Positions 45,113 to 53,428 of a DNA stretch of 64,000 nucleotides are shown here, in pieces. Below the pieces are notes generated by a model. It saw only the letters and a list, made by a program, of their open reading frames with translations, was not told where the DNA came from and searched no databases. The stretch is from Ignavibacteriaceae bacterium (GTDB lineage Bacteria > Bacteroidota > Ignavibacteria > Ignavibacteriales > Ignavibacteriaceae): assembly GCA_023229425.1 (NCBI GenBank), contig JALNZG010000005.1, forward strand, positions 1-64,000. The letters run 5' to 3'. Positions within the stretch are counted from its first letter, which is position 1, and every line of letters starts with the position of its first letter. Both the position numbers and the translations under genes were made by a program.

Positions 45113-45397
45113 ATGTCACTTGACGCACTTGGAATGATCGAAACCAAAGGATTAATCGGAGCTATTGAAGCAGCCGATGCTATGGTAAAAGCCGCAAAAG
45201 TTGAACTTCTCGGGAAAGAAACAATTGGAGGCGGTTACGTTACAGTAATGGTAAGGGGAGATGTAGGAGCAGTAAAAGCTGCTACTGATGCCGGAGCAGC
45301 CGCAGCACAACGCGTCGGTGAATTGGTTTCAGTACATGTAATTCCAAGACCTCATACTGAAGTCGAATCGATTTTACCGAAACGCAGCACTAAATAA
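45113..45397 (+). CDS. bacterial microcompartment shell protein (BMC-H)
   Basis: This 94-residue single BMC domain protein begins LGMIETKGLIGAIEAADAMV and has VELLGKE, VTVMVRGDVGAVKAATDAG and HVIPRPH, the features of hexameric PduA/EutM/CcmK-type shell proteins. It presumably forms hexameric tiles in a polyhedral compartment. A GGAG box precedes the ATG. The second shell gene follows by 6 bp. No enzyme signature gene (aldehyde dehydrogenase, phosphotransacylase, diol dehydratase) is next to the pair, so the cargo is unknown. Confidence 0.93.
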   Translation: MSLDALGMIETKGLIGAIEAADAMVKAAKVELLGKETIGGGYVTVMVRGDVGAVKAATDAGAAAAQRVGELVSVHVIPRPHTEVESILPKRSTK

Positions 45398-45403
45398 TTT
45401 TAT

Positions 45404-46195
45404 ATGCCTCAAGCTCTTGGTTTAGTTGAGACAAAGGGTTTGGTTGGAGCAATTGTGGCAGCTGATGCAATGCTTAAAGCTGCCAATGTTTCTTTAATTG
45501 GAAAAGAAAAAGTTTCTCCGGCTTTAATCACTATAAAAATAATCGGCGAAACTGCCGCAGTAAAATCTGCTATTGAAGCAGGTGCTACAGCCGCTCAGCG
45601 GGTTGGTCAATTAATTTCCATGCATCTTATTCCTCATCCCGACATACAATTGGGAGTCTTTTTCCCTGAAATATTATCAGAAGATGATGGAGAAAATATT
45701 TCGAGTGACAGTTCAACTTCATTTGATGAAAAAGAAATTACTCCGAAGCCTGCGAAACTAAAAAAGCAACCTTTTCTTAAGAAAGAAAAAAATTTCTCTA
45801 AAGCAGAACCTCAACAAAATACCATCTCGAATCCTTCTCCAGAAGAGCAAATTCCTTTGCCGGCAATGAATGTTTCGTTATTTGATGAAGTAATTGAGCC
45901 GCATACCAGGCAAGCCAGCAGCACTTTAGAACGATTAAAAGCCGAAGCATTAAAAGATTTACAATTGGAAGAAATCACAAAAGAAGCTGACAATAAAGAA
46001 GTAATACCTTTAGATCAAGAGGGAAAAGATGATTATGAAAATTCCTCAATTTCTTTTGGAGATTTAGAAAGTTTCAATGTTCACCAATTAAGAAAACTTG
46101 CGCGCGGGGTTGAAATATTCCCGATCCACGGAAGAGAAATATCACGTGCTAACAGGGATACCTTATTAGCATATTTTAATTCGTTAAAAAAATAA
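45404..46195 (+). CDS. BMC shell protein with long C-terminal extension
   Basis: The 263-residue protein starts with a BMC domain (LGLVETKGLVGAIVAADAML, about 3-90). A low-complexity charged linker (about 95-215) follows, then a C-terminal motif FNVHQLRKLARGVEIFPIHG (about 222-241) and a helix ending FNSLKK, resembling a SAP/Rho_N-like helical fold. Similar extended BMC proteins (PduK-like) anchor cargo or other cell parts; the SAP-like end could bind nucleic acid or protein, but that is inference. No SD box is visible, so translational coupling to the upstream BMC gene is likely. Confidence 0.85.
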   Translation: MPQALGLVETKGLVGAIVAADAMLKAANVSLIGKEKVSPALITIKIIGETAAVKSAIEAGATAAQRVGQLISMHLIPHPDIQLGVFFPEILSEDDGENISSDSSTSFDEKEITPKPAKLKKQPFLKKEKNFSKAEPQQNTISNPSPEEQIPLPAMNVSLFDEVIEPHTRQASSTLERLKAEALKDLQLEEITKEADNKEVIPLDQEGKDDYENSSISFGDLESFNVHQLRKLARGVEIFPIHGREISRANRDTLLAYFNSLKK

Positions 46196-46236
46196 TCTCC
46201 TTCCAAGTTTAACCTGTTTTCATTTATATTTACAGT

Positions 46237-47148
46237 ATGAAGAAAAAACTTCCTATAATTATTGCTTCTTTTATCTTTGCCGTCATCATCTGGATTTCAG
46301 TACTGCTTGGAAATTCTTTCATGTATAAGATTCAAATCCCTTTGAAAACTTTTATAAATGATAACGAGGTTGCTGTAAAAAGTGAATTGCCTGCGACAGT
46401 TTTTCTAAATGTAAAAACACAGGGCTGGAAACTTTTATCCATTTTATTATCAAAGGATTTGGCATTTTACTGTATTCTTCCTGCAAAAGAAAATTCATTC
46501 AAGTACCAGCTTGCAAATGCTGTTGCAGAAAATCAATGGCTTAGCCCGGATATTAAAATAGTTGATATTTCACCGGTTTTTCTCCAAATTGAATTAGATA
46601 AAAAGATAAGTAAAAGAGTTAAAGTAAATCCAAACGTTGACATTATTTTTAGAAAAGGATATGGACTTGCTAGGCAGCTTCATGTTTTTCCGGATTCAGC
46701 TACGATAACCGGTGCAAAAACACTGCTTAATCGTATTTCTGAGATTAGTACAAAAGATTTTTTTGTGGAAGAGGTATCCAATCAGTTTATAGAACAAGTT
46801 GGGATCAATCATTCTCCAACGATTGAAGTGGAACCTAAACTAGTTAAAGTTTATGGAGATGTACAAAAAATTGTCGATAGGGAAATGCAAAATATTCCTA
46901 TTGAACTTAAAAATGCTCCGATGGATAAAACAATTTTACTTTTACCTGATAAGATCTCAGTTTCGGTAACCGGCGGAATAAATTTTTTGGGAAAAATCAC
47001 AGAAAAAGATTTTCAAGTTTTTATTGATTACAACGATATTATTTCCGATACCATAGGCAGCGTATCTCCGACGGTTATTCCACCGCAGTATGTCCGACTT
47101 ATGTATTTAGAACCTGAACGCATCAAATATATTATAAAGAAATACTAA
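46237..47148 (+). CDS. YbbR-like domain protein
   Basis: The 303-residue protein has an N-terminal membrane anchor (about 5-24, LPIIIASFIFAVIIWISV) and repeated YbbR-like beta domains (about 30-300), as in CdaR-type proteins. In Firmicutes, CdaR regulates the diadenylate cyclase CdaA; here the role is unknown and no cdaA is adjacent. tmk starts 1 bp after the stop. Confidence 0.78.
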   Translation: MKKKLPIIIASFIFAVIIWISVLLGNSFMYKIQIPLKTFINDNEVAVKSELPATVFLNVKTQGWKLLSILLSKDLAFYCILPAKENSFKYQLANAVAENQWLSPDIKIVDISPVFLQIELDKKISKRVKVNPNVDIIFRKGYGLARQLHVFPDSATITGAKTLLNRISEISTKDFFVEEVSNQFIEQVGINHSPTIEVEPKLVKVYGDVQKIVDREMQNIPIELKNAPMDKTILLLPDKISVSVTGGINFLGKITEKDFQVFIDYNDIISDTIGSVSPTVIPPQYVRLMYLEPERIKYIIKKY

Positions 47149-47149
47149 T

Positions 47150-47767
47150 ATGTTCATCACTTTCGAAGGTATAGATTTTTGTGGGAAATCAACCCAAGTA
47201 AAATTGTTAAAAGAGTTTTTAGAGAAAAATGGGAAAATCGTTAAGATCATCAGAGAGCCGGGAGGAACCGAGATTTCTGAAAAGATCCGCAAAATTCTAC
47301 TTGACAAAAAACATCTGAACTTAACAATTGAAACGGAAATATTCCTTTTTTCGGCTTCGCGTGCACAGCTTGTCCGAGAAGTTATTCAACCGTATTTAGA
47401 AAAAAACTATTTTGTATTATCTGATAGATTTCACGATTCAACTACAGCATATCAAGGATTTGGAAGAGAAATTCCCCTTGCTATTGTTGAACAAATTAAT
47501 AACTTGGTCGTTGGAAATACGATTCCCGATATAACTTTTTTTATTGATATTCCTACGGAAGAAGCCGAAAAAAGGAAACATCAAAATTCTTTAATTGAAC
47601 TTGACCGGATTGAAATATCAAAAAAAGATTTTTACGAACGGGTGAGAAATGGTTATTTTTATTTAGCAGAAAAAGAAAAAAGAATAAAAGTGCTTAACGG
47701 TTTACAAGATATAGCAAGCATTCACAATGAAATTATTACAGAGGTTGAAAAATTTGAAAAGTTCTAA
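47150..47767 (+). CDS. tmk: thymidylate kinase
   Basis: Tmk phosphorylates dTMP to dTDP. The 205-residue protein has P-loop FEGIDFCGKST at 4-14, the REPGGTEISEKIRK motif, the DRFHDSTTAYQGFGR dTMP-binding segment and a lid with basic residues. It begins 1 bp after the YbbR-like gene. Its end overlaps the protease gene by 14 bp if the TTG start at 47754 is used. Confidence 0.95.
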   Translation: MFITFEGIDFCGKSTQVKLLKEFLEKNGKIVKIIREPGGTEISEKIRKILLDKKHLNLTIETEIFLFSASRAQLVREVIQPYLEKNYFVLSDRFHDSTTAYQGFGREIPLAIVEQINNLVVGNTIPDITFFIDIPTEEAEKRKHQNSLIELDRIEISKKDFYERVRNGYFYLAEKEKRIKVLNGLQDIASIHNEIITEVEKFEKF

Positions 47768-49427
47768 AGGAAAATCATTTAAAAAGAAAATTGTTTGGGG
47801 ATTAACCGGATTACTGTTTTTTAGTTTCTTCGGTTTTGTGGTCGTAACAAAAGATATTTACTTCGAGATTGCAAAAAACATCGACATCTTTACACGTGTT
47901 TATAAAGAAATATCTTTCAATTATGTTGATGAAATTAATCCAGAGAAATTTCTTCGTGCAGGAATTAAAGGAATGCTTTCTACGCTAGATCCCTACACAA
48001 ATTTTATTGACGAAAAAAAGCAAGACGACATTGAAATTCTTACGAATGGAAAATATGGGGGGATTGGCGTGTCAATCGGGGTAAAAGATAATCTAATTAC
48101 CATATTTGAATTAATGGAAGGTTACGCTGCACAGCGGCAAGGTTTGCGGGTCGGCGATATCATTTTAGAAGTGAATGATAAAAAAGTTGTTCCGGAAAAG
48201 TTTGATGAGATCTCTTCTATGGTAAAAGGAGAACCCGGTACATTTTTAGGACTAAAAATATTCCGCGAAACTGAAAAAGATACGCTCAAATTTAATTTGA
48301 TCCGCGAAGAAATTATTGTAAAGAATTTGGTGTATTACGGGTTTTTCCCCGAAGAAAGTAATACGGCATATTTCAAATTAAACAGCTTTGGACGCTCTTC
48401 CGGAGATGAATTAAAAAAAGCAATTTTGGAATTATCGAAACAAAAAGAAATTAACTCTGTTGTATTGGATTTGCGTGGTAATCCCGGGGGATTGTTAGAC
48501 GTTGCGGTAGATATCGTCAATAAGTTTTTGCCAAAAGGTGAATTGGTTGTTACAACAAAAGGAAGAGATACTTCTTCGTTAAGAAGTTATTTTTCTCAGC
48601 AAGAACCTCTTTTACCGAAAGCGGATTTATTGCTGCTCATAAATGAAGGAAGCGCATCAGCTTCGGAAATTGTCGCAGGTGCGATACAGGATCATGATAG
48701 GGGAATTATTGTTGGAACAAAATCTTTTGGGAAAGGATTAGTGCAGACAATTACTCCTTTATCTTATAATACTTCGCTTAAAATAACATCGGCTAAATAT
48801 TTTACACCAAGCGGACGATGTATTCAGAAAATTGATTATGGAAAAAAGAATGATGTGATTGCTGAGTATGATACATTAATAGAATCTATTTTCGCAACTG
48901 ATCATAAAAGACGTGTGTTTAGTTCCGGTGGTATTACGCCCGACAGCATTGTGCAAGATGAAAAGATCAGCAATTTTGTGCAGGATATTTTGGCAAAAGG
49001 ATTGCTCTTTAAGTTTGCCAATATTTATTACGATGTAAATCAAAAAGAGATATATGGCGATTTGAAAGAAGAAAAAATTCTTACGGAATTCGGTCTTTTT
49101 TTACAAACAGAAAATTATAAGTATCAATCGGAAATTGAAAAAAAGATTATTGAATTAGTTTCTCTTTCAGAAAAGGATAAAGCTTCCTCTGTATTAAAAA
49201 ATAAAATGCTTGTGTTGCAAAATGAATTTAAAAATAACTTAACTCAATTAGTAGAGAATGATAAACGCGATATTCTTGATTTTCTGCAAGAAGAATTAGC
49301 CTCAAGATATCTTGGGATGAACGGAAGAGTCAAAGCAAGTTTGATTACAGATAAACAATTTCAAAACGGTTTGAAATTGTTGCACGATAAAAAATATTAT
49401 AATAAAATATTACAAAAGGGGAATTAA
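47754..49427 (+). CDS. C-terminal processing protease (S41 family)
   Basis: This S41 CtpA-type serine protease (557 residues from here) has an N-terminal transmembrane segment (about 12-32), a PDZ domain (about 90-170, GGIGVSIGV and LRVGDIILEVN) and a Ser/Lys dyad in INEGSASASEI and VGTKSFGKG. It processes proteins in the periplasm. I start at TTG 47754, with GAGG nine bases upstream. The ATG at 47727 has no SD and would overlap tmk by 41 bp. The zinc-ribbon gene follows by 3 bp. Confidence 0.88.
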   Translation: MKSSKGKSFKKKIVWGLTGLLFFSFFGFVVVTKDIYFEIAKNIDIFTRVYKEISFNYVDEINPEKFLRAGIKGMLSTLDPYTNFIDEKKQDDIEILTNGKYGGIGVSIGVKDNLITIFELMEGYAAQRQGLRVGDIILEVNDKKVVPEKFDEISSMVKGEPGTFLGLKIFRETEKDTLKFNLIREEIIVKNLVYYGFFPEESNTAYFKLNSFGRSSGDELKKAILELSKQKEINSVVLDLRGNPGGLLDVAVDIVNKFLPKGELVVTTKGRDTSSLRSYFSQQEPLLPKADLLLLINEGSASASEIVAGAIQDHDRGIIVGTKSFGKGLVQTITPLSYNTSLKITSAKYFTPSGRCIQKIDYGKKNDVIAEYDTLIESIFATDHKRRVFSSGGITPDSIVQDEKISNFVQDILAKGLLFKFANIYYDVNQKEIYGDLKEEKILTEFGLFLQTENYKYQSEIEKKIIELVSLSEKDKASSVLKNKMLVLQNEFKNNLTQLVENDKRDILDFLQEELASRYLGMNGRVKASLITDKQFQNGLKLLHDKKYYNKILQKGN

Positions 49428-49430
49428 GCC

Positions 49431-49715
49431 ATGAAACAAATTCTTTTTTTGCGCGACCCGGGTTATGCTAAATGCCCGAGTTGTAAAAACTTTAATTCAC
49501 TTCACCGTTCCCGGGCAAGAGATTTGAAAGAAAAATTTATTAAAGCAACAAAACTTTACAAAATATATCGTTGTAAATCTTGCGGTTGGCGAGGTTATTT
49601 AGCCACTATCATAATTACAACAAAGGCTGTAAAATTATTTTTTATGTATGGAGCTGTTGCGTTAATCTCAGGATTAATAATTAGAGAAATTCTTAAAAGA
49701 TTTTTAACAACTTAA
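49431..49715 (+). CDS. small zinc-ribbon membrane protein
   Basis: I do not recognise a named family for this 94-residue protein. Two cysteine pairs (CPSC near 15 and CKSC near 49) form a probable zinc ribbon, and a hydrophobic segment near 64-86 (AVKLFFMYGAVALISGLII) is a membrane anchor. It follows the protease gene by 3 bp and precedes glcD by 5 bp. Confidence 0.65.
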   Translation: MKQILFLRDPGYAKCPSCKNFNSLHRSRARDLKEKFIKATKLYKIYRCKSCGWRGYLATIIITTKAVKLFFMYGAVALISGLIIREILKRFLTT

Positions 49716-49720
49716 TTTTT

Positions 49721-51166
49721 ATGCAGCCGTCCATCTTAGAAAAAATAAAGAAAGTTGTTGGAAGCAAACATTATTATGATTCTCCCGAAGATAGAATAAG
49801 CTACTCATTCGACGGTACACCTATGTTGCAGCAATTGCCTGAAGCGGTAGTCTTTCCGCAAAACAATGAACAAATTTCAGAACTACTCCATTTAGCCAAT
49901 AAAGAAAAATTTGCAATTATTCCCCGCGGTGCGGGAACCGGGTTAAGCGGGGGTTCCATTCCCGTAGAAAATTCCATTGTTGTTGTGATGACAAAATGGA
50001 ATAAACTATTAGAAATTGATTCTGCCAATTTAACCGCACTTGTCGAACCTGGAATTGTTACCGGAGTTCTTCAAAAAGAAGTTGAAAAACTTGGATTGTT
50101 TTATCCTCCTGATCCCGGAAGTATGAATGTTTGTACTATTGGCGGTAACGTTGCAGAAAATGCCGGTGGTTTACGCGGATTAAAATATGGAGTAACAAAA
50201 AATTATGTGCTTGGAGTTGAGATGATCCTTCCGACAGGAGAATTTCTTAAAATCGGCGGGAAAAGTGTTAAAGATGTTGCGGGATATAATTTAAAAGATA
50301 TTGTGATCGGTAGTGAGGGAACGCTCGGAATATTTACAAAAATTCTGCTCAAACTCATTCCGCTTCCAACAAAATCAAAAACAATTACCGCGAATTTCAA
50401 GAAAATTATTGATAGCGGAAAGTCAGTCGCAGATATTATTTCTTCACAGATCACTCCAAGTATGGTTGAATTTCTCGATAACACCACAATGAATTGTGTT
50501 GAGGATTATACTAAAATCGGGTTGGATAGAAATTCTGAAGCAATGTTATTGATTGAAGTTGACGGAAGAGGAAGCAGTGTCGATGAAGACGCAGAAACTA
50601 TTGTTTCAATTTTGAAGAAAAATAATGCCGTGCAGATTCGAATAGCGGAAAACGCTGCCGAGGCGTTACTTTTAAAGACTGCCCGTAGATCAGCATTCAG
50701 TGCTCTTGCAAGAAGAAAGCCAACAACAATATTAGAAGATGCGACGGTTCCCAGAAGTGAGTTACCTGTTATGATTGAAAAGGTTAGAGAAGCAGCTTCA
50801 AATTTTAATGTCGCTATTGGAAATTTCGGTCATGCTGGCGATGGGAATCTTCATCCGACATGTCTTACCGATGAAAGAGATTCCGCTGAAATTACTCGAG
50901 CACACAAAGCATTTGCGTTTATTTTTAATGAAGCGATAAAATTAGGTGGAACGATTACTGGTGAACACGGAACCGGATTAGCGAAAAAAGATTTTCTTGA
51001 AAGCGCTGTCGGAAAAGAAGGGATAGAGTTTATGAAAAAAATTAAAATGGTTGTGGATCCGAATAATGTTTTAAATCCTGGAAAAATTCTTACACTTGCT
51101 CCAAGATGTGAAGGAGCGCTCCCGGTGAAAAGAGAACAAATCCCGGATTACAATGCTCATCATTAA
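49721..51166 (+). CDS. glcD: glycolate oxidase FAD subunit GlcD
   Basis: The 481-residue FAD-linked oxidase has the PCMH FAD-binding RGAGTGLSGGSIP (about 67-80), PGSMNVCTIGGNVAENAGGL (about 126), and the C-terminal FGHAGDGNLHP and GEHGTGLAKK motifs. It oxidises 2-hydroxyacids such as glycolate or D-lactate together with the Fe-S subunit GlcF. glcF follows by 9 bp. D-lactate dehydrogenase is an alternative specificity; a GlcE gene is absent. Confidence 0.88.
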   Translation: MQPSILEKIKKVVGSKHYYDSPEDRISYSFDGTPMLQQLPEAVVFPQNNEQISELLHLANKEKFAIIPRGAGTGLSGGSIPVENSIVVVMTKWNKLLEIDSANLTALVEPGIVTGVLQKEVEKLGLFYPPDPGSMNVCTIGGNVAENAGGLRGLKYGVTKNYVLGVEMILPTGEFLKIGGKSVKDVAGYNLKDIVIGSEGTLGIFTKILLKLIPLPTKSKTITANFKKIIDSGKSVADIISSQITPSMVEFLDNTTMNCVEDYTKIGLDRNSEAMLLIEVDGRGSSVDEDAETIVSILKKNNAVQIRIAENAAEALLLKTARRSAFSALARRKPTTILEDATVPRSELPVMIEKVREAASNFNVAIGNFGHAGDGNLHPTCLTDERDSAEITRAHKAFAFIFNEAIKLGGTITGEHGTGLAKKDFLESAVGKEGIEFMKKIKMVVDPNNVLNPGKILTLAPRCEGALPVKREQIPDYNAHH

Positions 51167-51175
51167 TAACACAAA

Positions 51176-52486
51176 ATGATTTCACCAAAAGATAAAGCAG
51201 TTCTCTTAAAATTCTTACCTAACGATGATATACTTACGCAATGTATGCATTGTGGAATGTGCCTTGCTACTTGCCCAACTTATGAACTCACAAAATTAGA
51301 ACGTTCTTCTCCGCGGGGAAGAATAAAATTGATAAAATATGTAGCAGAAGGAAAGCTTGAACTCTCAAATCTTTTTGCTGAAGAAATGAACTTTTGTTTA
51401 GATTGCCAGGCTTGCGAAACTGCATGTCCGGCAGGTGTTCAATATGGAAAAATGGTTGAAAGTGCAAGAGTAGTAATTGAACATAGTAACGTTGGTTCAT
51501 CAAAAATAAATAAAGTAATTAAAAAATTTTTATTGAATTCCGTGGTTGCAAAACATTCGAGATTAAAATTACTCGCAAGATTTCTTTACTTCTATCAAAA
51601 TTTCGGAATTCGAACAATAGCAATAAAATTATTATCAATTTTTCCATTTGCGAAAAAGATGATCGAAATCGAAAGTCTTACTCCAAAAATATCCAAAGTT
51701 TTTTCAAGTGAAGGTTTAAAAGAAATAACCTTCCCTGAAAATCCCTCTAAGTACAAAATAGCATTTTCTACCGGCTGTATCATGGATATAGCTTTCGCTG
51801 AAATAAATTTTGATACGGTTGACGTCCTTCAAAAAAACCAATGTGAAATAATTACACCGAAAAATCAAGTCTGCTGTGGTTCGCTTCATGCACATAACGG
51901 GGAAATTGAAAAAGCAAAAGAACTTGCAAAGAAAAATTTGGATATCTTTTCAGAGTTTGAGTATGATTTTCTAATTTCCAATTCAGCAGGATGCGGAGCT
52001 TTCATGAAAGAATATATTCATCTTTTTGTTGATGATCCCCAATATTCTGAAAAGGCAAGGGGGTTCTCTATTCGTGTGAAGGATATTTCCGAATTTCTCG
52101 CAAACATTGAACCGAACAAACAAATGAGTCCGTTGGAAGAAAAAGTTACCTATCATGACGCCTGTCATTTATGTCACTCACAAAAAGTTATGGAAGAGCC
52201 GAGAAAAGTTTTGCAACAAATTCCGGGTTTGAATTTTATACCTTTGGAAGAATCAACCTGGTGTTGCGGAAGTGCAGGTATCTATAACGTAACCCGGCAT
52301 GATGATGCGGAAAAAATTCTCGAACGTAAAATGAAAAACCTTCAAGAAACCGGAGCAGATGTTGTTGTTACAGGAAATCCTGGATGTATTGGACAACTGA
52401 AGCATGGGATTGAAAAGTATGGATTAAAAATGGAAGTGTTGCATACGATATCTCTTGTAAAAAAATCCATGGATCGTAATATTTAA
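51176..52486 (+). CDS. glcF: glycolate oxidase iron-sulfur subunit GlcF
   Basis: The 436-residue protein has two [4Fe-4S] motifs: CMHCGMCLATCP near 22 and CLDCQACETACP near 72. Two CCG domains follow, with CCGSLHAHNGE and CCGSAGIYN. It carries electrons from GlcD to the quinone pool. Length is normal for GlcF. It ends the run with glcD, and a pair of hairpins follows. Confidence 0.87.
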   Translation: MISPKDKAVLLKFLPNDDILTQCMHCGMCLATCPTYELTKLERSSPRGRIKLIKYVAEGKLELSNLFAEEMNFCLDCQACETACPAGVQYGKMVESARVVIEHSNVGSSKINKVIKKFLLNSVVAKHSRLKLLARFLYFYQNFGIRTIAIKLLSIFPFAKKMIEIESLTPKISKVFSSEGLKEITFPENPSKYKIAFSTGCIMDIAFAEINFDTVDVLQKNQCEIITPKNQVCCGSLHAHNGEIEKAKELAKKNLDIFSEFEYDFLISNSAGCGAFMKEYIHLFVDDPQYSEKARGFSIRVKDISEFLANIEPNKQMSPLEEKVTYHDACHLCHSQKVMEEPRKVLQQIPGLNFIPLEESTWCCGSAGIYNVTRHDDAEKILERKMKNLQETGADVVVTGNPGCIGQLKHGIEKYGLKMEVLHTISLVKKSMDRNI

Positions 52487-52498
52487 CAGAAATATCTT

Positions 52499-52542
52499 CC
52501 TTAAAATTTTTGTTTTAAGGTTCAATTTTTTAACTTTGAACC
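52499..52542. terminator. two overlapping hairpins after glcF
   Basis: Hairpin 1 is CCTTAAAA/TTTTAAGG (52499-52520, 6-nt loop). Hairpin 2 is GGTTCAA/TTGAACC (52519-52542, 10-nt loop). They share the two G residues at 52519-52520 and therefore cannot form fully together. They terminate the glcDF transcript or act as alternative structures in the region before the act operon. Confidence 0.5.
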
Positions 52543-52584
52543 CACCGATTTAAGTTATTATAAATGGCATTTCCAAACATGTAT

Positions 52585-52613
52585 TTGTCAAGTTTCCAAT
52601 TTTGAACTATTAA
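52585..52613 (+). promoter_or_regulatory. candidate promoter of the act operon
   Basis: TTGTCA (52585-52590) and TATTAA (52608-52613) are 17 bp apart, 46 bp before the actA ATG. It lies downstream of the glcF terminator hairpins, so it is positioned to drive the respiratory operon. Confidence 0.4.
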
Positions 52614-52659
52614 TTGATCATGTTTGTTAGATTTTTAAACATCATAAAAAAGGAATTAG

Positions 52660-53229
52660 ATGTCTAAGCAATTTTTAGATTATCTATTGAGAGTCAGATT
52701 ACCTTTGGTTTTATTTGTGGTTGTTGCTTCATTTAGCATCACCTATTTTGTTTCTCGTGCGGAAAGAGACGGGATTGGATATTCTCCGGTTCAGCCAATT
52801 AAATTTTCTCATCTTCTTCACGCCGGCACACTAAAAATTGATTGTCAATATTGTCATACTTCGGTTGAAAGTTCGCGGCATGCAAGTATTCCAACTACTT
52901 CTATTTGTATGAATTGCCATACGATAGCAAGAAAAGATCGCCCTGAAATAATAAAATTAACGAAATTTTATAAAGAAGGAACTCCGATTCCTTGGAAACG
53001 AATTCATAAAGTTCCTGACTACGCCTATTTCAATCATAGCGTTCACGTAAATAAAGGAATTCAATGTGTTTCCTGCCATGGGGATATTGCTCAAATGGAA
53101 GTTGTCGGGCAGATGAATTCTTTTGTAATGAAGGCTTGCCTTGATTGCCATAGAAATGCTCAAGCTAAATTACCTTATTTGAAACAAGTAAAAAATGGTC
53201 CCGATAATTGCTGGGCTTGTCACAGATAG
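52660..53229 (+). CDS. actA: alternative complex III pentahaem cytochrome ActA
   Basis: The 189-residue protein carries five CXXCH haem c motifs (CQYCH, CMNCH, CVSCH, CLDCH, CWACH) after an N-terminal transmembrane segment (about 14-30). Five haems match ActA of the quinol:cytochrome c oxidoreductase alternative complex III, which replaces the bc1 complex. AAGGA lies 7 bp before the ATG. It is the first gene of the operon. Confidence 0.92.
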   Translation: MSKQFLDYLLRVRLPLVLFVVVASFSITYFVSRAERDGIGYSPVQPIKFSHLLHAGTLKIDCQYCHTSVESSRHASIPTTSICMNCHTIARKDRPEIIKLTKFYKEGTPIPWKRIHKVPDYAYFNHSVHVNKGIQCVSCHGDIAQMEVVGQMNSFVMKACLDCHRNAQAKLPYLKQVKNGPDNCWACHR

Positions 53230-53236
53230 TTTATAA

Positions 53237-53428
53237 ATGGAAAAACAGATGAAAGTTTCACGAAAAAAATTTTTTATATCCCTCAGCGCAGTTTTAATAA
53301 CCAGTGCAGCCGTTTTCTCCAATCCTGTAAATATTTTTCGTAACAGGAAAAGTAGTGCGGTAAAATTATCAGTGAAAGAAAGTCCATTCTCCGTAAAGAG
53401 AAATTCGACAGGTGCATTACATGGCTGA
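53237..53428 (+). CDS. small hypothetical protein between actA and actB
   Basis: I do not recognise this 63-residue protein. It has a basic N terminus (SRKKF) and a hydrophobic stretch (FFISLSAVLITSAAVF), then a polar tail with KESPFSVKRNSTGALHG. It looks like a Tat-type or membrane-anchored peptide. A later in-frame ATG at 53249 is possible. It overlaps the start of actB by 8 bp. Its position inside the operon suggests an accessory role in complex assembly, but this is inference. Confidence 0.55.
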   Translation: MEKQMKVSRKKFFISLSAVLITSAAVFSNPVNIFRNRKSSAVKLSVKESPFSVKRNSTGALHG

